Shown piece after piece: positions 1-9,091 of a stretch of 64,000 bases of DNA. The stretch is from Sulfurimonas crateris. Its GTDB lineage: Bacteria; Campylobacterota; Campylobacteria; Campylobacterales; Sulfurimonadaceae. The position numbers were made by a program, and so were the translations under genes. Every line of letters begins with the position of its first letter. The first letter of the stretch is position 1. The stretch lies in contig NZ_SZPX01000003.1 in NCBI RefSeq assembly GCF_005217605.1, forward strand, positions 207,543 through 271,542, in the 5' to 3' direction. Below the pieces are notes generated by a model. The model had not been told where the DNA came from. It saw only the letters and a program-made list of their open reading frames with translations, and ran no database searches.

Positions 1-1137
1 GACAATTCCAGGCCAGACTCTCTTTACCTCATGGTTTTTCCACAGAAAACTCACTTCATCGATCCCGCCGTGGAGTATCGCTTTTTGCTTATACTCAGGC
101 AGTTCACTATAAGGCACCGTGATGTCAATGTCGTTTGCCGCACAAAAGCCCTTTAAAAAGGTAAAGTAGTACCCTTTGTTAAAACCGTACACGATCTTTA
201 CAGCGCCCTTTTCTATGCAGAGATCTCTGTCGATTATCTTGTCTTGATCGAGTGCGTAGCGAAGTCCAAGACCGTCACACTCGCTGCAAGCTCCCTTCGG
301 GGAGTTAAAAGAGAAAGAGAGCGGCTCTAGCGGATCAAAACTGATCTTACAGTCAAAACATGCATTGTGCTCACTGTAGTGGATATTGGAGTTTTTAAGC
401 CCAAGCTCTTCATGATTTAATATGTCTATCTCAAGTTCGCCGTAGCTCTCTTTTAGCGCCTTTTCAACATCTGCGGCTATTCTCTCTTTGTTCTCTTCCT
501 TGACTACGACTCTATCTATAACGACCTTGATGGTATGTTTTTTTGTTTTGCTAAGCTCTATCTCTTCATCGAGCCTTACCATTACGCCATCAATCATGGC
601 ACGCACATACCCTTTATGCACCAAAGACTCTAAAATATCATGAAAACTTCCCTTTTTTTCACGTACCAAAGGCGCTAAAAGAACGAGCTTTGCACCATCG
701 GGAAGTTTTGCGACCTCTGCAATAATATCAGAAGCACTCATCTGGGAGACAACCTTGCCGCACTTATGACAGTGCTGAGTGCCTATTCTGGCGTAGAGAA
801 GTCTTAGGTAGTCATATATTTCAGTGATTGTTCCCACCGTTGAGCGTGGATTTTTAGAGGTTGTTTTTTGATCGATGGCAATTGCCGGAGTAAGTCCCTC
901 TATCTTATCGACATCAGGCTTGCTTACACGATCTAAAAACTGTCTTGCATAAGAAGATAGAGACTCCATATAGCGTCTCTGCCCCTCTGCGTAGAGCGTA
1001 TCAAAAGCCAGAGTTGATTTTCCGCTTCCGCTAAGACCGGTAAATACGACCAGCTCATTTTTTGGGATCTCCAACGATATATTTTTTAAGTTGTTCTCTC
1101 TTGCACCGACTATCTTTATAACATCTTTTTTTTTCAT
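1..1137 (-). CDS. uvrA: UvrA, excinuclease ABC subunit A (N-terminal part, cut by window edge)
   Basis: UvrA is the DNA-damage-sensing ATPase of nucleotide excision repair and works with UvrB in the cytoplasm. Translating from the ATG at 1137 gives 379 codons open to the window edge, against roughly 940 for the whole family. Visible are Walker A GLSGSGKST (residues 34-42), the family signature 'YAEGQRRYMESLSSYARQF' just after it, and the start of the first zinc-binding region (CHKCGK). The gene lies 17 bp downstream of a TauE-type permease on the same strand, so the two may be cotranscribed. The missing C-terminal half lies off the window, not in a broken gene. Confidence 0.96.
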   Translation of the reverse strand, partial: MKKKDVIKIVGARENNLKNISLEIPKNELVVFTGLSGSGKSTLAFDTLYAEGQRRYMESLSSYARQFLDRVSKPDVDKIEGLTPAIAIDQKTTSKNPRSTVGTITEIYDYLRLLYARIGTQHCHKCGKVVSQMSASDIIAEVAKLPDGAKLVLLAPLVREKKGSFHDILESLVHKGYVRAMIDGVMVRLDEEIELSKTKKHTIKVVIDRVVVKEENKERIAADVEKALKESYGELEIDILNHEELGLKNSNIHYSEHNACFDCKISFDPLEPLSFSFNSPKGACSECDGLGLRYALDQDKIIDRDLCIEKGAVKIVYGFNKGYYFTFLKGFCAANDIDITVPYSELPEYKQKAILHGGIDEVSFLWKNHEVKRVWPGIV

Positions 1138-1154
1138 TTATGACCTAAATTCCT

Positions 1155-1889
1155 CTAAAATAATATTCTCTGTATCAAGTATATAACAATTAATAGATAA
1201 AACCACGCTAATAGTTTCTTCTGCAAAACCGAATCTACTTTGTCTTTAAGAAAGATACCGACGTAGACACCGATGAGAGATGCAACTCCAATAACTATTC
1301 CGCTAAAGAAGTCTATATCTCTGCTTAAAGTATGAGATATAACCCCCGACACCGATGAAAAAACCACAAAAAATAGCCCTGCAGATATCGCTTTTTTGAT
1401 ATCCACATGTAAAAAACTAACCAGTATCGGCACTATGATAATGCTTCCTCCAACGCCTATGAGCATACTGATAAGACCGACAAAAACACCGATCGTAAAG
1501 AGCAGTGTTTTACTTAACTCTTTTTGAACGACACTTGCGCTTGTTTTAAAAAAGAGTCTGCTTAGAGCAAAGAGTGCAAACGCTAAAAATATCAACTCTA
1601 ACGCCAAGTCACTAAATAACGAGGTTAAAAATCCACTAAAGAGCGCTCCGACAAAACCGCCGATTCCTATCGTAAATACCATAGGAACGTCGAGCGTTCC
1701 TTTTTTATTGTTAAGGTAACTTCCATACAGTGAGCTAAAGAGCATCTGTACAACAGATATACCGATAGCCTCTTTTATACTATAACCCAGAAGCAGAAGC
1801 AGAGGGACAAGTATGGTTCCGCCGCCGATGCCGAAAAACCCAGAGAGCAGCCCGACACCTATACCTAAAAAAATCAACTCAATCATCAT
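1155..1889 (-). CDS. TauE/SafE-family (DUF81) membrane permease
   Basis: A 244-residue, almost wholly hydrophobic inner-membrane protein of the TauE/SafE family, whose characterised members move sulfite, sulfoacetate or other small organosulfur anions. It has about eight membrane segments and the internal duplication typical of the family: the glycine-rich repeat 'FFGIGGGTILVPLLLLLGY' near residue 20 recurs as 'MLIGVGGSIIIVPILVSFL' near residue 142. The gene sits directly upstream of uvrA on the same strand. Substrate cannot be read from sequence; sulfite or thiosulfate export would suit a sulfur oxidiser but is only inference. Confidence 0.85.
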   Translation of the reverse strand: MMIELIFLGIGVGLLSGFFGIGGGTILVPLLLLLGYSIKEAIGISVVQMLFSSLYGSYLNNKKGTLDVPMVFTIGIGGFVGALFSGFLTSLFSDLALELIFLAFALFALSRLFFKTSASVVQKELSKTLLFTIGVFVGLISMLIGVGGSIIIVPILVSFLHVDIKKAISAGLFFVVFSSVSGVISHTLSRDIDFFSGIVIGVASLIGVYVGIFLKDKVDSVLQKKLLAWFYLLIVIYLIQRILF

Positions 1890-1992
1890 AAAAACTTTTT
1901 TCGCAATTATATCATCTTAATGGCCCCACAGAAATATATTAAGAATTTTTAGAGCTACCCTTATGTATAATTTCCCAAACAAGGGTTAAAGA

Positions 1993-2415
1993 ATGTTAAA
2001 CACAATTATAGAAGCTTCAAAAAATTTCTGTATCCATCATATAAGGCTGCCTTATGAGATGCATGATAATGTGACTAAAACGAGAACGGTTATTGCTTAT
2101 ATAGACATAGAGAGTATAGACGGCAACAAACATAGAGTTTATATCGGTGCAACACCCAGTTTTGCGCAGAGAATATCTACACTTCTTTTAGAAGAGGATG
2201 AGAGCGATGAGGATACTTTGATAGACATGACCCTTGAGACCGCGAACCTGATTATCGGAAGTGCAAAGGTTCTCGCAAGCCAAAATGAGTCGAAGTCGTA
2301 CAATATGTCAACTCCGCATTTTGAGAAGATCGATATCTTTGACTTTAACTACGACAATGCAAAAGTCTTAAAAGTAGAAGATGATGAGATGATTATCGCT
2401 ATTAAGGAACTATAG
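1993..2415 (+). CDS. CheX/CheC-like chemotaxis phosphatase
   Basis: A 140-residue protein resembling the CheX/CheC/FliY phosphatase fold, which removes phosphate from CheY-P. The segment 'DMTLETANLIIGSAKVLA' (about residues 78-95) carries the family pattern of a catalytic Glu and Asn three residues apart (ExxN, here E-T-A-N) on one helix. An AAGGG ribosome site lies 7 bp before the ATG. The stop codon abuts the TTG of fliN, so it heads a cheX-fliN-fliO operon. The placement beside the flagellar C-ring gene fits a phosphatase acting at the switch. The match is by motif and context and is less certain than that of its neighbours. Confidence 0.72.
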   Translation: MLNTIIEASKNFCIHHIRLPYEMHDNVTKTRTVIAYIDIESIDGNKHRVYIGATPSFAQRISTLLLEEDESDEDTLIDMTLETANLIIGSAKVLASQNESKSYNMSTPHFEKIDIFDFNYDNAKVLKVEDDEMIIAIKEL

Positions 2416-2754
2416 TTGAATAAAAGAAGACGCACCTATGGAGCTAAAGAGTTTACGTTCAATCCTGAGACAGAACTCTCATGGATGGACTACTCCGGTC
2501 TACTTGACATGGAAGTTGAGTTCGTATCTGAGCTCGGAGAAACAGAACTCTCGATAGGCGATATTTTAAAACTTACAAAAGGCTCTATAATAGACCTTAA
2601 AAAACCTGCAGGCGAGAGTGTTGAGTCCTATGTAAATGGACGTATTTTAGGAAAAGGCGAGGTTATGGTCTATGAGAAGAACCTTGCTATCCGTATAAAT
2701 GAGATACTTGACTCAAGCGCAGTCTTATACCATCTTGCCAAAGAGAGACTATGA
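2416..2754 (+). CDS. fliN: FliN flagellar motor switch protein
   Basis: FliN forms the base of the flagellar C-ring, binds CheY-P and helps export. The 112 residues are almost entirely the SpoA domain: 'LLDMEVEFVSELGETELS', then a long stretch ending 'VNGRILGKGEVMVYEKNLAI', matching FliN in order and spacing. Length is normal for a short FliN. The start is TTG immediately after the preceding stop codon, with AAGGAAC upstream; no ATG lies early enough to keep the domain whole. It overlaps the next gene by ATGA, which indicates translational coupling with fliO. Confidence 0.88.
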   Translation: MNKRRRTYGAKEFTFNPETELSWMDYSGLLDMEVEFVSELGETELSIGDILKLTKGSIIDLKKPAGESVESYVNGRILGKGEVMVYEKNLAIRINEILDSSAVLYHLAKERL

Positions 2755-3653
2755 TAAAACTGTTCTTAATTTTTCTACTTCCACTTTGGCTATACGCTTC
2801 AAAAATTCTAAGCTATAACATTTACGACAGAACAGACAGAGTTGACGTGATGATAACTTTTGACACTCCGTATGAGGGTGTTATAAAACAGAGCTCAAGC
2901 GACTCAAACATCCTAATAAAGCTTGAAGATGCCTCTATAGAGTCCGCAAAGGTAAAAAAACTATCATCTAAATATATAAAATCTATTACCATAACTCCAA
3001 TGTCCGGCTATACACAGATCTCTGCAAATGTGCCACCTTCCATAGCTCTTCAAGCATCTAAGACATCCGACTCATATGGACTAAGACTGAGATTTAGTGC
3101 GGCTGCTCAAGCACCAAAGAGCGTTAAAGAGCCGCAAAAGGCAGAAGCTCCTCTGCTTGCTTCACTTCCGACAAAGAAGAGTGACGATATAGCTCAGAGC
3201 TACTACATAGTTATAACAATTTTAATTATTGGGATAATCATACTTTTTTATATCAAAAAGAGGGTCTCAACTCAGCCAAATACAAAAAAAACATCTTCAT
3301 GGCTCTTTGCAGAAAATAATAACAGCAATACGAAAGAAGCTACTAAGGTCAAACAGCCAAGCATCAATAATAATGATGTAAGCATAAGGTTCCAAAAATC
3401 GCTAAATGAGCAAAACAGCGTGGTTATGCTCGATTTTGGCGAGCAGAGCTATCTTGTACTTATGGGTAAGAGCAATATTCTTCTTGACAGATTTACGCAT
3501 AACAGACCAACGACACAGGATGATTTTGAGTCAATTTTACAAAGCAGACATCAAGAGCTGGATAATTTTTTAAATAGCGGCGGTGATGACTCCAAAGAGG
3601 AGTATCTGCAAGCATATAAAGAGAAAGCAGCTTCTGTAAGGTATGAGGTTTAG
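2751..3653 (+). CDS. fliO: FliO-type flagellar export protein with periplasmic AMIN-like domain
   Basis: A 300-residue protein with a signal peptide (residues 1-16, 'LFLIFLLPLWLYA'), a periplasmic beta-rich AMIN-like domain (about 17-115), a low-complexity linker, one membrane helix ('YYIVITILIIGIIILFYI', about 150-167) and a cytoplasmic tail with 'VVMLDFGEQSYLVLMG', typical of the FliO cytoplasmic domain. Campylobacterota FliO proteins are known to be larger than the enterobacterial form and to carry such a periplasmic domain. FliO helps assemble the FliP-FliQ-FliR export gate. The ATGA overlap with fliN supports a flagellar role. The name rests on architecture and neighbours. Confidence 0.72.
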   Translation: MIKLFLIFLLPLWLYASKILSYNIYDRTDRVDVMITFDTPYEGVIKQSSSDSNILIKLEDASIESAKVKKLSSKYIKSITITPMSGYTQISANVPPSIALQASKTSDSYGLRLRFSAAAQAPKSVKEPQKAEAPLLASLPTKKSDDIAQSYYIVITILIIGIIILFYIKKRVSTQPNTKKTSSWLFAENNNSNTKEATKVKQPSINNNDVSIRFQKSLNEQNSVVMLDFGEQSYLVLMGKSNILLDRFTHNRPTTQDDFESILQSRHQELDNFLNSGGDDSKEEYLQAYKEKAASVRYEV

Positions 3654-3668
3654 CACCTCTAAAGAGTA

Positions 3669-4805
3669 TTAAGAGGCGTCTTGGCTAGATCTGTTTTCCA
3701 AAAGCTTTTTAATCATAGCTAGATTTGCCGTAGTGAGTCTATACTTCTCATCCATCATCTTGCTTATGTGATAGACTTCGGTTACTGTAATACCGTACGG
3801 GTCCTTCTTCTCTTTTACGACTCTATCATCCTCAAATGAGTAGAGATACAAGCTTTTTCTAGTCAGCTGTATATAGTACGTAAGCACTATCTCATCTGAG
3901 TGTTTCTTTTCAAGAGCAACGATCACTCTCTGATCATCTTTGTAGCTGTTGTCCAGCTTTAACACATCTCTCATTTCTGCCACGTCGATAAAACCTATGT
4001 AAAACTTATTGTAAAGATCGTGGTATCTCTGGATCTTCTCGCTCAGCAAAAAGTTCATATCGAGTATATGCTTTTTATTGCTGTTGATAGATTTTGTGAT
4101 CCAAGAGATAGTGTTGTAGTATCTAAACGGATAGAGCTTTAAGGAGTGTGCCTCTATCATCTTTGGAGACTTTATTCTCTTTTTAGGCATCAACTTTTTT
4201 GCATCGGTATCTACAATATAATCAAGTACTTCATTTGCAGAAAAACCCTCTGTCAGCCAGACGGTACAGTAAGACGGTAACTGTCTAACCCCCGTAGCTC
4301 CCTCATTTAAAATAATAAGGGCTTTTATCTCATAGTTTGGAAATATTATCTCCAGAAGTGCTTTTTTCTTTCTAAGTCTTTTTCTAAGTTTAAGCACAGA
4401 TTTTACAAGCGTCATCTCCACAAAGTAGAGCTCTTTGTTTTTTGTGATAAGCATAGCGTCAAACTCGCTTATCTCTCTGCTTTTGGTTCTATATACTATC
4501 TGCTGTTTTTCACTTATCGAGAGTGTATTTGCATGAGCTTTTATCTTATCTTGATGAAAACCTTTTAAGATGAACTTCTCGATCTCTTCATTTTCTACGG
4601 CGTATATAAGAAGTTTTTCATATATGAAATTCTCAAAGACCTCACCCTCAAAAGAGCGGTATGAGCTTAAAAAATGAGGGTCATCTTTATTTACCCCTCT
4701 TCTTATCAAAGAGAGAAGATGTTTTACGTTGTAATCGTAATGTAGTAGATTATCGCCTATGTCACTATGGTCTAATGTTTTTATTGATTTACTTATCTTT
4801 AACAA
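3669..4805 (-). CDS. Hypothetical protein with possible PD-(D/E)XK nuclease-like core
   Basis: A 378-residue soluble protein I do not recognise by name. An acidic helix 'FEGEVFENFIYEKLL' (about 52-66) is followed by 'SEFDAMLITKNKELYFVEMT' (about 113-132). The order Glu ... Asp ... hydrophobic strand with ExT resembles the PD-(D/E)XK nuclease core, but the usual lysine of ExK is Thr here, so activity is doubtful. A very basic segment 'KLRKRLRKKKA' follows. It overlaps the end of dusB by 7 bp and is the last gene of the accD-to-dusB minus-strand operon. Function unknown; DNA or RNA binding is inference. Confidence 0.6.
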   Translation of the reverse strand: MLKISKSIKTLDHSDIGDNLLHYDYNVKHLLSLIRRGVNKDDPHFLSSYRSFEGEVFENFIYEKLLIYAVENEEIEKFILKGFHQDKIKAHANTLSISEKQQIVYRTKSREISEFDAMLITKNKELYFVEMTLVKSVLKLRKRLRKKKALLEIIFPNYEIKALIILNEGATGVRQLPSYCTVWLTEGFSANEVLDYIVDTDAKKLMPKKRIKSPKMIEAHSLKLYPFRYYNTISWITKSINSNKKHILDMNFLLSEKIQRYHDLYNKFYIGFIDVAEMRDVLKLDNSYKDDQRVIVALEKKHSDEIVLTYYIQLTRKSLYLYSFEDDRVVKEKKDPYGITVTEVYHISKMMDEKYRLTTANLAMIKKLLENRSSQDAS

Positions 4806-5752
4806 ACTATCTCGCTATTACTAAAAAAGTCATCTATTACAGCGCGGTATTCTTGTACGTCAGATATACGGTTTACACTGTCTCTAAGTGCTGATGCACC
4901 TCGGTAACCTTTAGAGTAAGTATGAGTATGTTTTCTAAACATAGGAACTCCGTGGGAGCCATAAAACTCTATCATCTTATCAAAGTGCTCCATGATTATA
5001 TCATGCTTTATGTTTTTGTCAATAAATTCACTGCCGGATTTGAGCTGATGAAATATCCAAGGAGCGCCAACCGCCCCTCTTCCTATCATAACTCCGTCCG
5101 CCCCAGTGTGCTCTAAAACCCACTTAGCCTTTTCGTACGAATCTATGTCTCCGTTTGCGATCACGGGGATTTTCACAGCCTCTTTGATCTCTTTTATGGC
5201 ATCATAGTCAACTGCGGCTTTAAATTTTCCAGCGCGTGTTCTGCCATGAACGGCTATAAAATCCGCGCCGCTATCCTCTACTATCTTTGCTATCTCTATA
5301 TGGTTTTTTTTCTCAAAACCGAGTCTTATCTTTACGCTTGTTAGACTTTTATTTGAGGTCTCTTTGATAGTTTTTATAATATCGCCCATTAAAGGAAGGT
5401 TTAGAAGCAGAGAACTCCCGCTTCCGTGTCCAACCACCTTTGGCACCGGACAGCCGCAATTGAGGTCAATTATATCTATCCCATCTTGCTCGTTTAGTAT
5501 CTCAACCGCACCGCGAATTACATCAACTTCGGCACCTGCTATCTGTACAGAGTATGGATCTTCGTTTGGGCTTTTTTGTATCATATGAAGTGTTTTAGCG
5601 GAACCGTGAACCAGAGCATTTGAGCTAAGCATCTCACTAACCGTCAAATCCGCCCCGAACTTTTTAACAACGCTTCTAAAAGGCAGATCCGTATAGCCCG
5701 CTAGTGGAGCTAGTACAAAGATTGGCTTTTTAAAAGATAATTTTTCACTCAT
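4799..5752 (-). CDS. dusB: tRNA-dihydrouridine synthase, DusB family
   Basis: An FMN- and NADPH-dependent enzyme that reduces uridines in the tRNA D-loop. The 317 residues form a TIM barrel: 'LAPLAGYTDLPFRSVVKKFG' at the N-terminus, the catalytic cysteine in 'DLNCGCPVPKV' (about residue 100), 'VHGRTRAGKF', and the flavin-phosphate loops 'NGDIDS' and 'GVMIGRGAVGAPWIF'. Length is normal. It lies between a membrane protein gene (15 bp upstream) and a possible nuclease-fold gene that overlaps it, all on the minus strand. Confidence 0.92.
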   Translation of the reverse strand: MSEKLSFKKPIFVLAPLAGYTDLPFRSVVKKFGADLTVSEMLSSNALVHGSAKTLHMIQKSPNEDPYSVQIAGAEVDVIRGAVEILNEQDGIDIIDLNCGCPVPKVVGHGSGSSLLLNLPLMGDIIKTIKETSNKSLTSVKIRLGFEKKNHIEIAKIVEDSGADFIAVHGRTRAGKFKAAVDYDAIKEIKEAVKIPVIANGDIDSYEKAKWVLEHTGADGVMIGRGAVGAPWIFHQLKSGSEFIDKNIKHDIIMEHFDKMIEFYGSHGVPMFRKHTHTYSKGYRGASALRDSVNRISDVQEYRAVIDDFFSNSEIVC

Positions 5753-5767
5753 TATAAATTTGACGTA

Positions 5768-6784
5768 CTATACAAAGAGATTGATATCAAAATGTTTTCC
5801 GCAATCTCTAAGCGCGCTGTACGCTTTAAAAGTCAGATACTCATTAGGCTGCGATATATCAAGTATCTCTTTTGCAGGAGAGAGCATCTCAAGATCAAAG
5901 AGAGTAAAGAGATAAGCTTCCGTTGCAGCTTCACCCTCATTACTAAGTGTTTCAAAGAGTTTGATTCTCTGCTCTGGAAGCATTGACTTGGAGAGCTTTT
6001 TTGAAGCCTCGATATACTCTTTAGAGTCAAGCTTAAGATCATGGAGCAGAGCGATAAGAGAGTCGTTAGATATCTCTAGCGTATGCTCATCTGCATTTAT
6101 TCTAGATAGCACTTCAAAAAGAGCCTCTTTGCTGAGTGCATCTTTATACTTCTCTATAGCGTAAAGCGGAGCATACTTTACAAAATCAATATAGACCTCT
6201 TTACGCAGGCTGACATCGTATCTGTTTTTATCGCTCAAAATATCTTCGGCACTTATATCGCCTTTTTTATATCTGTTTCTCTCATTTTGAATAACCAAAA
6301 CATTTGATGGTTTAAGAGAGTATTTTTTCAACTCTACGGCTTCGCCGTTTCTTATACTGTTTATCAGAGTGAGAACATCTTTTAGTTTTTTGTTCTCGAT
6401 ATTTGCGTCGAACTCCCCAATTGGAAAAATAGTTGCATTGTCAACAAGAGAACCCAACAGCTTGTATCTATCTGTTTTAAATGAATTTGAACGCTCCTGT
6501 TTTCCAAGATATGCATCCACAATAGCATCAACTATTCTCTCATAATCCTTATCATATTTGCGTCTTCTTAAGGTACCTAAAAATGAGTAAAAAAGCATAT
6601 GGACAACGCTGGCAGCATACAATACTATCATAGGTATAACTACCCATACCGCGATAGAAAATGATGGTAGTGCTGTACCGAAGAAATCAATAGTAGTGCT
6701 CTCTTGTGTTACAAAAGCGTAAACGTACCACCCGATCAGAACAATTAATATCAGTGCTGCAATTGTGTATCTTTTAATATGCAT
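5768..6784 (-). CDS. Hypothetical inner-membrane protein, two N-terminal helices
   Basis: A 338-residue protein I cannot name. Two membrane helices lie at the N-terminus (about 8-26, 'IAALILIVLIGWYVYAFV', and 43-68), followed by about 270 charged, largely helical residues predicted to be cytoplasmic. There is no obvious enzymatic motif. It is encoded between dksA (10 bp upstream) and dusB (15 bp downstream) in a tightly packed operon, so it is expressed with translation and tRNA-modification genes. Unnamed proteins of this layout are common in Campylobacterota core operons, but I make no functional claim. Confidence 0.7.
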   Translation of the reverse strand: MHIKRYTIAALILIVLIGWYVYAFVTQESTTIDFFGTALPSFSIAVWVVIPMIVLYAASVVHMLFYSFLGTLRRRKYDKDYERIVDAIVDAYLGKQERSNSFKTDRYKLLGSLVDNATIFPIGEFDANIENKKLKDVLTLINSIRNGEAVELKKYSLKPSNVLVIQNERNRYKKGDISAEDILSDKNRYDVSLRKEVYIDFVKYAPLYAIEKYKDALSKEALFEVLSRINADEHTLEISNDSLIALLHDLKLDSKEYIEASKKLSKSMLPEQRIKLFETLSNEGEAATEAYLFTLFDLEMLSPAKEILDISQPNEYLTFKAYSALRDCGKHFDINLFV

Positions 6785-6794
6785 TACATACTCC

Positions 6795-7145
6795 TTATTT
6801 AGATTTTTCTACGATCTCTCTACAATCTATACAGTATATCGCATGAGGTTTAACTTTTAATCTCTGAAACCCTATAGGGTCTTCACACATCTCACAAATT
6901 CCATAATCACCAGAGGCGATCTTTCCAAGAGTCACATTGATCTCTCTTAGCTCTTTTTCTTGCTGTCTTACAATAGCGCTCTCGACCATAGAACTGTTAT
7001 CGACAGATGCATGATCGCCCTCATCATTAAGTTCTAATGAGCTTAACTGATTTAGTTCATCATTTACACCTTTTATGTTTTTAATGATCTGGTCTTTTCT
7101 ACTCTCTAAAATCTCTTTAAAGTATTTTAACTCGCTATCTTGCAC
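6795..7145 (-). CDS. dksA: DksA/TraR-family zinc-finger transcription factor
   Basis: A 116-residue DksA-type protein, which binds the secondary channel of RNA polymerase and acts with ppGpp. A coiled-coil N-terminal half is followed by the C4 zinc finger 'YGICEMCEDPIGFQRLKV' and 'YCIDCREIV' (CxxC ... CxxC). The coiled-coil tip shows 'DEGDHASVD', carrying acidic residues as in DksA. It is shorter than enterobacterial DksA (151 residues) but usual for this phylum. It is preceded by rlmH (9 bp) and followed by a membrane protein gene on the same strand. Confidence 0.88.
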   Translation of the reverse strand: MQDSELKYFKEILESRKDQIIKNIKGVNDELNQLSSLELNDEGDHASVDNSSMVESAIVRQQEKELREINVTLGKIASGDYGICEMCEDPIGFQRLKVKPHAIYCIDCREIVEKSK

Positions 7146-7154
7146 GTACTTTCC

Positions 7155-7613
7155 TTATTTGTGATATGGGTGGTTGCTCAAAATTGAAAACCCTCTATAA
7201 ATCTGCTCAAGCAAAACAGCCTTTGCAATTTTATGACTCATAGTAATATTTCCTAAACTTATAACGGCATCGCTTTTTTTCAAAAACTCATTCTCAAAGC
7301 CGTAAGCTCCGCCTATGAAAAATTTAATCGCAATTTTACCATCTAATAGCTTACTAAATTCATAACTATCGATTATTTTTCCATCAGGGTGCAATATTAC
7401 GTTAAAACCTTTTGATATATAGGGCTCTAAAAGTTTTGAATAAGCCTGTTTTGAAGCTTCAGGTGAGATAGTGTGTGCTTTTGTTACATCTTTGTTAAAA
7501 AGTTCCGTATCGTCTACTTTAGCAAAGCGCGAAATCATCTTTATAAGTTCTTTATAGAGAGGATCATAGGTAGAGCGCTCTTTTTTTGCTATTGACACTA
7601 TCTCTATATTCAT
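7155..7613 (-). CDS. rlmH: RlmH, 23S rRNA pseudouridine-1915 N3-methyltransferase
   Basis: RlmH is a SPOUT-class methyltransferase that uses SAM to methylate pseudouridine 1915 in helix 69 of 23S rRNA on assembled ribosomes. The 152 residues show the knot region '[18 protein letters not shown]', the '[20 protein letters not shown]' helix and the invariant C-terminal 'NHPYHK'. Length is normal. It overlaps the end of thiE by 4 bp and precedes dksA, so expression is coupled within the accD operon. Confidence 0.95.
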   Translation of the reverse strand: MNIEIVSIAKKERSTYDPLYKELIKMISRFAKVDDTELFNKDVTKAHTISPEASKQAYSKLLEPYISKGFNVILHPDGKIIDSYEFSKLLDGKIAIKFFIGGAYGFENEFLKKSDAVISLGNITMSHKIAKAVLLEQIYRGFSILSNHPYHK

Positions 7614-8173
7614 AAAATAAGCCCGCTACCTATGACATGATATGTCACATGAGAAAATTTATCGCTCTTTTTTACGCCGCCTATTGCCGCGACAAAATGT
7701 TTTGAGTGTGAAGCGATCTCATCAAGACTCTCGCCCAAGAGAGCTGATATATCACTTTTTGTAGCAGTGCTTCTGTACGCTCCGAGACCGATATAGTTGA
7801 GATCCATCTCATTTGCCTCTAAAACTTCCTCTTTGCTGTGAGTTGAGATGCCCAGTATCTTATCTTTTCCCGTAACACCTCTTAATATCTTTATAGCTTT
7901 TAAAGGGTCTGGGTCTATTGCTCTTAGATCATCCTGCCCGACATGCACGCCATCACAAAACTCTACAAGCTCATACGCGTCGTTTACAATTAAAAAACCG
8001 TCATACATATTTCTGATCTTAATAAGCTGGCGTTTGATTAATTGTAAATCCGCACTTTTATTGCGGTATTGGATTATCTCTGCTTTTTGCTCTTTGGCAA
8101 TGCTGATATAAGCCTCTAGAGAGATCGATCTCTTATCTAGAAGCTCCTGGTCACAGAGTGCGTAAAGACGCAT
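7610..8173 (-). CDS. thiE: Thiamine-phosphate synthase-like protein (ThiE/TenI fold)
   Basis: ThiE joins the thiazole and pyrimidine moieties of vitamin B1 in the cytoplasm. The 187-residue TIM-barrel protein shows '[10 protein letters not shown]', '[20 protein letters not shown]', '[15 protein letters not shown]' and '[13 protein letters not shown]', in the order expected of ThiE. It is 15-25 residues shorter than typical and the usual '(G)PVFPTxTK' motif is altered to 'GAYRSTATK', so it may be a lineage-specific ThiE or a TenI-like relative. It touches accD by one base upstream (8173) and overlaps rlmH downstream. Confidence 0.78.
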   Translation of the reverse strand: MRLYALCDQELLDKRSISLEAYISIAKEQKAEIIQYRNKSADLQLIKRQLIKIRNMYDGFLIVNDAYELVEFCDGVHVGQDDLRAIDPDPLKAIKILRGVTGKDKILGISTHSKEEVLEANEMDLNYIGLGAYRSTATKSDISALLGESLDEIASHSKHFVAAIGGVKKSDKFSHVTYHVIGSGLIL

Positions 8174-9018
8174 TATGCAACTTTTAGAAGTGTTAGGAGG
8201 TCTGAGAGTGTTTTTTTAAGATTGTTTCTATTTACAACCATATCTATTGAGCCCTTTTCAAGCAAAAACTCTGCTCGCTGGAATCCATCAGGGAGAGCAG
8301 AGCCTATCGTCTGCTCTATCACTCTCTGTCCCGCAAAACCGATCAAAGCCCCCGGCTCAGCAATGATAATATCGCCAAGCGTTGCAAATGAAGCACTTAC
8401 ACCGCCCATTGTAGGGTCAGTAAGAACGGAGATATACGGAAGGTTGTGTTTTGCAAGTTTTGCCAAAGCGGCAGAGGTCTTGCTCATCTGAAGCAGTGAA
8501 AAAGTACTCTCCTGCATTCTAGCACCGCCGCTCGCACTAAGGATGATAAGCCCCTGTCTCTTCTGGATTGCACGATCTACCGCACGGACGATCTTCTCAC
8601 CCTCAACAGATCCTAAAGAGCCGCCCATAAAAGCAAAATCAAATATTACGACTTGAGCAGGAACACCGTTCATCTCACACTCTCCGCTTACAACAGATGA
8701 AGTTTTGCCTGTTTTGGCTTCTGCGTCTTTGAGTCTCTGTTTATATGATATTTTATCGGTAAATTTAAGTGGGTCAACAGGTCTAAGATTAGAATCATAC
8801 TCAACAAATGTTCCCTCATCTGCTAAAAGTTCTATTCTCTCTTTTACGCCTATTCTTATATGATATCCGCATTTAGGGCAGACATGTTTTTGATTTTCAA
8901 CCTCTTTGTAGTACATTAGGGATTGACATGATTTACACTTTACCCAATGTGCAGGAGCTTCACTTTTAACAGGTTCTTTTATGTTTTTATTTCTAGAAAA
9001 AATGCTAAGTAAATTCAA
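8173..9018 (-). CDS. accD: Acetyl-CoA carboxylase carboxyltransferase subunit beta
   Basis: AccD forms, with AccA, the carboxyltransferase that makes malonyl-CoA, the first committed step of fatty-acid synthesis. An N-terminal C4 zinc ribbon ('VKCKSC' ... 'VCPKCGYH', about residues 27-52) is followed by the crotonase-fold domain with 'SGGARMQESTFSLLQMSKT' and 'TDPTMGGVSASFATLGD'. 281 residues is standard. AAGGAT lies 8 bp before the ATG. It opens the minus-strand operon running to the gene ending at 3669; one copy of the 88-bp intergenic hairpin element lies just upstream. Confidence 0.96.
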   Translation of the reverse strand: MNLLSIFSRNKNIKEPVKSEAPAHWVKCKSCQSLMYYKEVENQKHVCPKCGYHIRIGVKERIELLADEGTFVEYDSNLRPVDPLKFTDKISYKQRLKDAEAKTGKTSSVVSGECEMNGVPAQVVIFDFAFMGGSLGSVEGEKIVRAVDRAIQKRQGLIILSASGGARMQESTFSLLQMSKTSAALAKLAKHNLPYISVLTDPTMGGVSASFATLGDIIIAEPGALIGFAGQRVIEQTIGSALPDGFQRAEFLLEKGSIDMVVNRNNLKKTLSDLLTLLKVA

Positions 9019-9091
9019 AAATTATCCTTTTATATATATTATGGCGGGAATTATATCGAATTTATACTTTAATTTTATAACCAATATTATA

